From Mactra quadrangularis (taxonomy: Eukaryota > Mollusca > Bivalvia > Venerida > Mactridae), in contig CM046303.1 of the NCBI GenBank assembly GCA_025267735.1, forward strand, positions 18,218,403 through 18,282,402: 64,000 nucleotides of DNA, given 5' to 3'. Both the position numbers and the translations under genes were made by a program. This document shows, piece after piece, positions 48,768 through 60,700 of the stretch; position 1 is the first letter of the stretch, and every line of letters starts with the position of its first letter. Below the pieces are notes generated by a model that searched no databases, was not told where the DNA came from, and was given only the letters and a program-made list of their open reading frames with translations.

Positions 48768-51700
48768 CTGAAACATAAAAATATATTATAAATATCTCTT
48801 TTCCACTGTACATCTACACGGCCCCTAAAATCTTTGGACAAAATCTGTCATTATATAATGTTTCTTACATACTTAGTTCTGTATTTCGTTAGAGATATTT
48901 TTCGCAAATATAAAATAACATAATCCGTCCACAAGATGACATACATCACTTATCATCCAGGATGATATCTTTTTAACAATGTAAATATAAAAAAATCGTA
49001 TTTTCACTGAATAACGCTATGTTTCACCAAAAAGCCAGAAAGATAATGTGATATTTACCATGTCCAGTTTTCCCCCATCCTGATACATGACATTTTTTAC
49101 CCGATGTATATTCCTCATTAACATGTGGAAGACATGCTGGTTGTACATAATCATTAAACTTTATACCAGAACCCAATAAAGGGCTTATCTTTAACAATGC
49201 TATGTCATAGTTATAAATCTTCACTGAAAATATACAAAAAATAATGAGTACTTTTAACGGTTAAATGACGTTGCAAATATGAGGAAAGGTCAGTTTGACA
49301 TTTATTCAGATTGGGAAGCAACCCATACATGAGAAGAAATGCTCTGATAGATAAGGTAAAGCAATTGAAGTTTCAACTTTTGTGCATTTCTGTACTTGCA
49401 GTAAACATAAATAATAATAGGGTTAGACACATTGTATAACACATGCTCATGACTGAGGCAATCTAGAGGGCAATAATTAACCCAATGTGATGATATGATC
49501 AAATAAGCCAGTTACTTCAAGTTACTGAATGCCCAGTTATAAAAATCTGAGCGAAAAAGTCAAGCATGAGAGTTTCGTCTTGAAAGGTGCTAATACATAC
49601 CGTCATATGAAGGATGCAATATAATTTGTTCCAGTTTGAATTCTTGTTCATATTCATCATCTACCTTGTTGTTATGGTCACCAGTTCTTACAGCTATCAA
49701 TTCTTTTCTTTTATCACTACAATAATCAAGAAAACATCATTGTTTTCATACAGAAATTTAGAAATCATTTTATGTAACTACAATGTATATCATTGTCATG
49801 ATACTTTGGGGTATTTTGTTAAATAATAAAGCTGTTTCATTGATTAAAGCAAGAGATTTCTACTGAGATCAAGCTAATAAAATTTTGGTTGTTCTCAAAG
49901 CACAGACTGGCTTTCTTGAAATATACATGCATGCTTTAGGTTATTTTACATGCTTATATGCTTAAATATCTTCTTATTGACGAAAATTTAAGTTCTAACA
50001 TTAAGTTTTAATGGAAAAGGAGTTGTCACCAAGCTTCATGAATATTCAAGTCAATGAAGCTTAAAGAAGACATATACATGTATAGTGTCTTTAGTGGATC
50101 TGAACTGTGCCGGCCCCTCTAAGTATGAGTCATGTCTCACAAAAAGATTAAATGTTATTTCTTCATAACGGTACAGTTTTTATACTAGTATAAAACAGAA
50201 ATGTTGAAATTCATAAACATCTGACATACCTGAAGCAATGTGCTGCACTAAGAATCCATTCTGGACTTAATATAGTTCCACCACACAAGTGACTGTAGTT
50301 TCCTTTTTTTTAGTTTATCGTATGTTCCTACACCAGCTTGCCATGGGTAAAAACCTTTAGCTGCTTCAGACCCTCCAATAACACGCGGAGCTAATTCTTC
50401 CTTTTTACGTTCTGACTCCCCCATCTTCTTCCTTGATGATTGTTTCAGTGGTCTTAAACCTTATATAGAAAATACTTTATACATTACACCAGTCTGGGAA
50501 ATAAATTGGTGAAGGTTGTCAAGAAAAATCACATTAAAATTTGGACTTTCAAAACTTTATTTCGGGCAACCGAGTTTACAAACAAGATAAGTGCTTGCTG
50601 CTTCAATGACCGGTTTGGACAACCACTTTTGCATCTTAATTTCATTGACTGTTAGGCTCACAAAATTAGTCATAAATTTGAAATCTCAAATTCAGAACTA
50701 CGCAAGCTGTAGGTTGCCAAAAAACGTCGTTCAAAACTATACTAGAAAGTAATATTAACACCATTACAGGTCAAAATAGTATTTCACTTATTCTCATGTA
50801 AAACACTTTAATAATAGACATGCAGGTCGTTTACTTTACAGTTATAGCAAATGCTTTTAAGCAGTAAACTTTTCAACTGAAAGGGATAACAGTAATATGT
50901 TCTCAGATACATGTTTTTAATGTTTTAAGTCACAATTTAATGGTATTTTAAACTGATGGAGTTTTATAACCATATTCAACTATTTGTCCTTTATCGATAA
51001 GCCAAGAAGGCTAGCGTGCTATATAGAAATAAGACATTGGTACTTAATCTAATATAACTCGAATTTAAAACTATTTCTCATTCTATCCCATTCAGTTTCG
51101 AATAAATCAATTCAACCCCTTTCTTATGGTATATATTTTTTTAAATTAAAAATAAAAAGTTGGGGGAATTTTGAGTTAAACCTACTATGAATTTCAATAC
51201 GAAATGCAATTTTTTACCTCAACATTGGCAATATTTTGTGTAATTTCTTTTTTGCTATTTAAAAATCATTTCTATCCCATTCGGATTCAATAATTACCTT
51301 TTTTGTTTTTGAAATCAGTGGTCCAGGTTTTATAATTTTTGAAGAATATTTAGTTAGGGGAAATAGCGATTAGTTTAGCGAGTTTCGTTTTTTTTCTTTT
51401 ATTCGGGAAATTCCGCTTTGTTATACGAAAACAGGCAAAGATATTCGAACGACCAATAGCATACGACTCTTTATCGCGACCGACCAGCGGTCAATTATAT
51501 AATTTGTTATCTAGCATTATAATCAGAGCCACAATATGAAGACATATTTTTCAACAGTAAACTTAAAAACTAATTGCTTCACAAGCATGAAGTTATCGAC
51601 ATGCATTATAAGAGATAACATTTACTGCTCAAACCATTGTGCATTCTACATTTCAGTTCGACTAAGTGTCCATAGTGGAGTACTAATATAGTTAGATAGA

Positions 51701-54700
51701 TAGATTTATATCGGCATAGAATAGATACAATGGTACAGCATAAAATTCTTGTACATGATATGCACACCAACGCCAAGGATAACACAAGAAAGAGAAACTC
51801 TTATTTTCATTGTGGTCCTTGGGTTGGCGCAAGACAAAGAGAGGCAAACGATCAAAATAGTATAATGAAAGGTATAAATATAGATGTGTCATTAATTAAT
51901 ATCACATAATTGATAACTTTGCAAATAAGATCATAAAATAAATTAACACAAATTTAACACTCATTAAATCCTGAAAGAGCTAGATATTATCACAGACAAT
52001 TGGAACAATTAGTATAAAGGCAGTGCAAAATAAAAATTTATTTAAATTCAGAAATATATACAGCCGAAACATCATCAGTTATAACAATATGGGTTTTTAA
52101 AAAAGATAAATGAACTTAAAATAATTTCAAATTACTTGAAAGGTATTGTTTGATAGAAGATTTAAATGAATGAAAGTTATTTAATTGTATTAAAAAAGGT
52201 TGTAGACTGTGCCATAATTTGGCACCAAAATAAACAAAGGCTTTAACCATAACTTTTTACTTTAGGTAAAGCGTATGCACCTTTTTGACTGAGCTTTGTA
52301 CTGAAAGAATGTATGTTCCTTAGTGGCAAAAAAGTGGTTTTGTAAGAAGAGGGGAGCTAACCCATGTTTTACTTTTATATGATCACAAAATATTCATTTA
52401 TATGTATAAATATCTTGTTAGAGGTGTTTGAAATATAAAAATGTATATTTTCATTGCAGTCGAAGTAGAGTTACTTTAAATAAAGGGGCTTTACAGGTAG
52501 ATTATAAGATTTTTACTCTTTCGTCTATGAAAATAAGTGAATGTGACAAGATTAAAAAGTATTTTTTTTCCATTTTAAGTTTACTTGTTACAAAAGTTAA
52601 AAATCGTTTGGAATTGTATAATTCGTTATTTGTTTCTTATTTTTACGCAAGTTATGCAGTAAAATACTTATTTAAGAAGTAGAAAATACATTATCTAATT
52701 TCATCAAAAGATACTGTTTAAATGATTAATTGAAGAACTTCACCTTTAGCTGGTTTCCATTACAAGAGAATTGATAAAATGACTAATAAAATCATGTGAT
52801 TTTCAGCTCATAAAACATAAACAAATACGCAATACGCATAGCTGAGAAAAAATACAAAAATACTGTTGCCTGTGCATGTATTTACTCGTCTATTTTGCCA
52901 ACTCACACATTTTAATAAAGTTTAAAAACAAAACCTTTGCCCTTTCTTCATATTATTTTTATCAATGTATTATCTGGGCTTCATTATTTGCAGAAAGCAT
53001 TTTCTCTTTTTCATTATTTCTGGTACGACCTATGCATTGATGAAATTTATTACACTCTTTATTGGACCCCTATTGGTGCGTTTATCAACATTCAAGCGGA
53101 TTTCGTTTTTATGCAAGGACCATGTAAACAGAGTCCTTGTTTTATGACAGAATACTGCTATTATTATTACACCATCCAGGTCGTAAAACATATACAGGGA
53201 AGCGAGGATGATATTAGAATTTAATGTTTAAACAATGAATCTGTGAAAGGCTATCTGTCTTTTTTGGGGCTGTTTCTGTGAAGTGTTAAAAAGATTTTAA
53301 CTAATAAAAATTGCCGGTGTTTAGAATTTGAAGGTTAAAGCATCTATTCTCATCAATGATTGATGTTCCAGATATGTGTCTTTATATGAAAATATCTATA
53401 CTATTAAATTTGCGAGTTTCCTGTTTTGTGGAAGAAACTGCGCAACTTTGAATAAATCATTTGTTTGTCGCTGGAGCACATATATACCGGCATACCAAGT
53501 TGACAATTCTTTTTTGACAAAGCCTCTTGGTATTTGCAAAAACTGCCAAAATTCAACAAAAAATGTTTTTTTTGTGTCTAAAAATTGATAAAACTAAAAA
53601 TAGACACGTCAAACCAAACTCCCCGCAGCGGTTATCTCCCTTTATCAAATCAATAATTAAGTAGCAAAGCGTGACTTAAGCACTGTGAGGAGTTTGCTAA
53701 AGCCCGTGCTTGCAAGGGCTCCCACCTAGTATTACATATTTTTAGCGTTTTTATAATCAGCTATTGTGTTCAAAATTGCCCATCAGAGTTATAGCGTCTA
53801 TTAAGTGTACACGTTATATATGCATGTTGATTGATGTTTTTAATTTTCCTAATTGAAATAATTATTTATGTTTATTATAAGTATTTATATGTTGCAAATG
53901 TAAATACATAAACGGTGTTGTGGAAATTATATGTATGATACATTGTTTATAAATTTTAATTCTTTTCATTTTAAGGAAACGTTAATAAAACTCAATGGAA
54001 TAAATTTTTATTCTTATCGCGCACTTCATGGTTTGTTATTTATAAGCTTACATTGTGTAATTTGATATATCAAATGTTGGTAATAGACGTCATGCAGCGT
54101 CTATCACGTGATATATTGATGGGGTTGATCATTTTTTTATCAATTTATGATCACAGCAGGGTGGCATATCGGAAATTTCCGAACATTACCGAGTGCAACA
54201 ACGGAGGCTTGGATGATTATCGATTTATCGAGTAGTCAAATCAGTAAGTTACGAAAGGGAAAAAAGTTGGACATGTTTCAGATGTTTAACAAATCTATAA
54301 AAACATGTTCTTGTCAATATTCACGAAGATTTCATCATCACTAAAGATAGTTTCATAACCATCAAATAAAATATTTCATATTATGCACTTATAAAAAAGT
54401 AATCCTCATAGCAAATATATTGAATCCAATTCTTGGTTGCACAAATTATAAATACAATTATCTCACCACAAGTAAATAAACCAAAGACATCGTCATCATT
54501 TCCAGATTGACCTACATTTGATTCAAGGTCGCCTTCATTAAAACATTCCACACCAGCATCTTCTTCATGTCCACAATTATTGATACCCCACTCAGCATGA
54601 TTACATTGTGAGATAGATGATTCCTGACCATTACAATCTACATCATCCAACAATATACGCAGACTGTCACTGCCAGGTCCATAAAAACCTTCAATCTTAG

Positions 54701-57700
54701 CTGAACCATTACTGTATAAGATAAAAGATAAAGAAGTTTTAATTTATTTCCCATATTATCAACAAATAATGCAAGTTATAGAGGCATTGTGGTACTAACA
54801 GTGTATTGACTGACAAATACTTACCTGACTGCTTTTACTCTACCTTCCTAATGAGCAAGGAAGCTCCTAAAACTTTTGTATTTTGATTGTCTTTGGTATG
54901 ACCAAGCAAGGATCCAACCTGATATTTCCTGGACCTCAAGCAAACACTCTACCACTAGTCAGTACAATGGACAGTAAGAAATACTGATATAATAAATATA
55001 GTTCATTAAATAGCTATATATTGTTAAAGTAATACAACGTCAAACTTAATCAGTGTACGACTTTGGTTTTGACTTGTTTAAAAGTTGGCCTGGCCTCAAA
55101 TTGTATATCAGTTTTGCAGGTAGCAAATTTTAAGACAGACAATATTTGCAAAAGAGTTGGACCACAGCTTCACATGTTTGGCTAACAATTTTATTTCAGC
55201 ATAGCCGACTCAACAACTTAAATGTGTCTGCCCAAAACTAGTCAAACAACATGTAGATAAAGACACAGGCTACTGGCATAAAACAGTCCCCACAACAAAT
55301 ATTGTATACAAACGTATATATATATGTTTGTATACAATATTTTTGTGGAGACTGTTTTACGCCGGCGGCCTGTGGATAGAGAAGATTTTACATTAGCCTG
55401 TTGGTTTGTTTGTTGGGTTTAACGCCGTAGCAACACATTGTATATGTCATATCAAACACTCTTGATTAAGGTGTTAACCAACTACTAAGCATATACCTTC
55501 TTCAGTGACTGACAACTGCCCTACATAATAAAAAATCATTGGTAGGAAGGAAAATGGCTGTAGAATTAATTTCATGACCAAACTCCATGAAAGTATGTTC
55601 CGTTCAGAATCAAACCCACGACCCTTTAATCAGTGGCATTGCAGAGACTGATAGACTTGACTTACTTGTATCCCAACATTCTACAAACAGTGAAAGCATC
55701 ACTATCATCCCATCCATCATCACATATAGTACCACGTTCACCATTATATATCACCTCAACCCGACCTGACGATGATGTCGGACCATCTACTAGTTCTATA
55801 ATAACATCATCAGATGAAACTGAAATACATCAAGTCATGTTTTATTATTATATTCATAAGAACTACCAAGGAAATTAAACATTCAGTGACGGATCAACAG
55901 TGATCAATAGCAATGATGTTGTAGCTTTGTGGTCTATTTTAAAATCTAGCAATGAACCCCTGTCTTGATGTAAAAAGAACATACAAAAAATTTCGGGTAC
56001 AATTGTGTACATTATCTCCTTTTTCATCGGAACAATCAGGTAAACAATTACATGTTCCATCACAGACATCACAAGGATCAATACATACACCATTATTACA
56101 TGAATATTTATCACTTGATCAGGCTGTAAATATAATATATAAAATGTAATATTTTAATAAATATAATTAAATGACAATGCATATTGAGTCATTCCTAAGT
56201 TTTTTTTAAATCAAATAGCCATTTAAATAAGTCTTTATTGAAAATATCTAACTGGAAGTCTTTTGCATTGAATATATTATTCAATTCATTTTCCCATCAG
56301 AAATATTTAACAGTGTGTTTATCATTGGAAATACAATACAAATAGAGTTAGTCATTGTTGTCATGGTTAACTTTGCCACAGAGTGACCTTGATCTTTGAG
56401 CAATGGTTCTGGAGAAAGTGTTTGAAATCCTAAATTACAAACAAAATTATGGTCCCAACATGAAATTGCTAACAGACGGACAGACATGTGGTCATACAAT
56501 GTATACCATAACTAAATATGACCCTTCTAGTGTATAACAACGAGTTAATAGCAACTGCTACCTGGTAATTCATTGTCATAATCAAACATCGGTGTATACA
56601 GGTGATATCACCAATATTTGCCAAGCTTGTAATTGCTAAAATATCTTTTATTTTCGTTGAGATTTTTATACAAACCTTCCTGTGTATTACAAGATACACC
56701 AGCCACCTCAAATGAATTACAATCATGATTTTTCCATCCAGTATGTTCACATTCTGTGATAGAATCTTCTATACCTATACAATTAACTTCATCTAGGAAG
56801 AAATCACCACTTCCTGAACCATACTTAGAACGATTGGATGCTTTAGCTGACACTCTGTAAATTCAATAAAGAAGATACACTGTATACAGTTCCCTTAAAA
56901 ATCTCTTGGACAAATTATTAATTTGAAATAAAAAAGTGATCACGAATACTGCAAGTCAATTTACTACACTTAAAACTTATTCATGTAAACTAATTAATAC
57001 TGATTTTGGAATTTATAGATATCTCTATATTTTTGAAGGTAAATATGCATTGGTTTTCACAAAAACAGGATTTTGATCAAGCACAATTGGAGGGTGCTGT
57101 ATCGTAAGCTAATTAATTTTTTAACAATTATTTTTAGATAATGAACGCAGCTTTAAAATTTTACTCTTGATAAACTAGAACAGTTACAACACATTTCATT
57201 TGACTTAGGTGTCAAATATGGGCATGATAAGACCAAAGCCTATGAGCCAAACCTTTTAAGCTTAGTCAATCTGCTATTAATGCATGTTTTACCAAAGGAT
57301 ATAAAACAACACAAAAATCTGATTTTACAAAAAATGAATAAAATGGACAATCATCTAAACCTGACTTTAAAAAAACACAAACTGCCTTTTGGAGACAGTT
57401 GCCAATGTAGAAAAATCATAGATAACCCTACCCATTATATCCTAACATATTACAGACTACAGCGGCATCATTATCATCCCACCTATCATCACATATCACA
57501 CCCCATTCACCAAGATATTTGATTTCAACACGTCCAGAGTGTTCACTGTCTCCATCAACCAATCTTATTTCTATAGACAAGACAAGACACATTTTATTCT
57601 AGAAAATTAAGGCCATCGGCCCAAAATTCAGCAATACAATATGTGGTTATGTTAGCGTATAGTAATATATCTGGATAAAATATGAAATTACTGATTTACA

Positions 57701-60700
57701 TGTAATTCATAATAATTATTGATGAAAATTAGGGCAACTGACCACAAATACAACATTACAGTATACAAATTTGTGTTGTTATGTTGATTTAAAGTTTAAA
57801 AATAATACAATATATAAATTATTTAACTACTTAATAATGCATATACAAATGTATAAGAAAACTATGATATACTTGTCTCTTCTACACCTGTTACATCATA
57901 CATAGACTTGGTAAAATTGTTAAGTAACACATGACTTGACATTCAGGGTTGTCTAATTGACACTGACTAGCAATATTTGGGTTTGGGCATCTTGTTACTG
58001 CTAGTAAACTTTAGGAAGTAAACACATAGCTGGTTGTCCAATCTGGCAAACTGGTTTGAAAATACATGTTAGGCCTTGCTATGTAAGGTACTTCAAGCTT
58101 TATATCTATTATTTCTATACTAGGACGAAAAAGAAACGCCGGGTACATAAAATATGCAACACATATTTTATTGCTTGGCCTAAAATAATGAAAATCGGTC
58201 AGATTTATGTGTTGTTCGCTGTCGAACGGTACACACGTTTAAAACTACACAATACCATACCTCTTCGCACCATGAGAGGCACGTGCTCAAATGCAAGATT
58301 CCAATGCAGGGTAAGGTCATTGAGTGTGCCCAAGGAAATGTTCAGTCTATTTGATACTGTTCAAGTATTCAGATCGATTTTTCAACGTTTACTTCAAATT
58401 GAGCTATTTGCATCAATGCCGCGATTGTCGGAAGTCGAGCGAGGACAAGCTATAGCAATGTTTGTGCAGGGTCAAGGCCAACAGCAGGTTGCTGCATATT
58501 TTTGTGTGCATATTCGAACTATTGAACGTCTTGTTCAACGTCTGCGAGTGACGGGGAGGGTCAACGACCGACCGCGAAGTGGACGTCCGCGCGTCACGAC
58601 GCCACGTCAGGATCGGTTTATGACACTTTCTCACTTACGTAATCGCCATCTCACAGCTAGCGAAACTGCAAATAACACTATAGGCAGTCATAATCGCCAT
58701 ATTCATCCCGAAACAGTTCGAAACCGCTTACGCAACAGTGGCCTAAGAGCCCGACGTCCCTATGTCGGTCTGCCGCTAACTCCTGTGCGTCGCCAACGCC
58801 GTTTGGCTTGGTTACAAGCACACTCAACACGAAATTTTCCTATGAGGCAATGGAGACGGGTATTCTTGAACGGGCTCCCACCTAGTATTACTTATTTTTA
58901 GTGTTTTTATAATCAGCTATTGTGTTCAAAATTGCCCATCAGAGTTATAGCGTCTATTAAGTGTACACGTTATACATGTATATGCATGTTGATTGATGTT
59001 TTTAATTTTCCTAATTGGAATAATTATTTATGTTTATTATAAGAATTTATATGTTGCAAATGGTAATACATAAACGGTGTTGTGGAAATTATATGTATGA
59101 TACATTGTTCATAAATTTTGATTCTTTTCATTTTAAGGAAACGTTAATAAAACTCAATGGAATAAATTTTTATTCTTATCGCGCACTTCATGGTTTGTTA
59201 TTTATAAGCTTACATGAAAAAAACTACATTGTGTAATTTGATATATCAAATGTTGGTAATAGACGTCATGCAGCGTCTATCACGTGATATATTGATGGGG
59301 TTGATCATTTCTTTATCAATTTATGATCACAGCAGGGTGGCATATCGGAAATTTCCGAACATTACCGAGTGCAACAACGGAGGCTTGGATGATTATCGAT
59401 TTATCGAGTAGTCAAATCAGTAAGTTACGAAAGGGAAAAAAGTTGGACATGTTTCAGATGTTTAACAAATCTACAAAAACATGTTCTTGTCAATATTCAC
59501 GAAGATTTCATCATCACTAAAGATAGTTTCATAACCATCAAATAAAATATTTCATATTATGCACTTATAAAAAAGTAATCCTCATAGCAAATATATTGAA
59601 TCCAATTCTTGGTTGCACAAATTATAAATACAATTATCTCACCACAAGTAAATAAACCAAAGACATCGTCATCATTTCCAGATTGACCTACATTTGATTC
59701 AAGGTCGCCTTCATTAAAACATTCCACACCAGCATCTTCTTCATGTCCACAATTATTGATACCCCACCCAGCATGATTACATTGTGAGATAGATGATTCC
59801 TGACCATTACAATCTACATCATCCAACAATATACGCAGACTGTCACTGCCAGGTCCATAAAAACCTTCAATCTTAGCTGAACCATTACTGTATAAGATAA
59901 AAGATAAAGAAGTTTTAATTTATTTCCCATATTATCAACAAATAATGCAAGTTATAGAGGCATTGTGGTACTAACAGTGTATTGACTGACAAATACTTAC
60001 CTGACTGCTTTTACTTTATCTTCATAATGAGCAAGGAAGCTCCTAAAACTTTTGTATTTTGATTGTCTTTGGTATGACCAAGCAAAGTTCCAACCTGATA
60101 TTTCCTGGACCTCAAGCAAACACTCTACCACTAGACAGTACAATTGACAGTAAGAAATACTGATATAATAAATATAGTTCATTAAATAGCTATATATTGT
60201 TAAAGTAATACAACGTCAAACTTAATCAGTGTACGACTTTGGTTTTGACTTGTTTAAAAGTTGGCCTGGCCTCAAATTGTATATCAGTTTTGCAGGTAGC
60301 AAATTTTAAGACAGACAATATTTGCAAAAGAGTTGGACCACAGCTTCACATTTTTGGCTAACAATTTTATTTCAGCATTGCCGACTCAACAACTTAAATG
60401 TGTCTGCCCAAAACTAGTCAAACAACAAGTAGATAAAGACACAGGCTACTGGCATAAAACAGTCCCCACAACAAATATTGTATACAAACGTATATATATA
60501 TATGTTTGTATACAATATTTTTGTGGAGACTGTTTTACGCCGGCGGCCTGTGGATAGAGAAGATTTTACATTAGCCTGTTGGTTTGTTTGTTGGGTTTAA
60601 CGCCGTAGCAACACATTGTATATGTCATATCAAACACTCTTGATTAAGGTGTTAACCAACTACTAAGCACATACCTTCTTCAGTGACTGACAACTGCCCT

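Larger units (their letters stand above)
53716..58117. repeat. tandem duplication, copy A (4402 bp)
   Basis: Direct repeat of 58872-63288. Left edge gggctcccacctagtattac; right edge ...tatctattatttcta. It contains four good SRCR exons, one decayed LDLa-like exon, an inverted SINE, a palindrome and a LINE 3' tail. By eye the two copies differ at only about one to three positions per hundred. Confidence 0.97.

Noticed and set aside
55875..56114. 79-codon minus-strand frame over the LDLa-like exon
   Set aside because: It is a different frame of the same stretch and destroys the cysteine pattern. The LDLa frame is the meaningful one.
56119..56121. TGA as a selenocysteine codon replacing the LDLa cysteine
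   Set aside because: Extracellular disulfide modules do not use Sec, and the exon also fails in its exit phase, so decay is simpler. RNA editing of TGA is possible but unsupported.
58056..58415. N-terminal extension of the transposase frame
   Set aside because: The frame is open by chance through the terminal repeat and leader; [10 protein letters not shown] at 58416 is the typical start of this transposase type.
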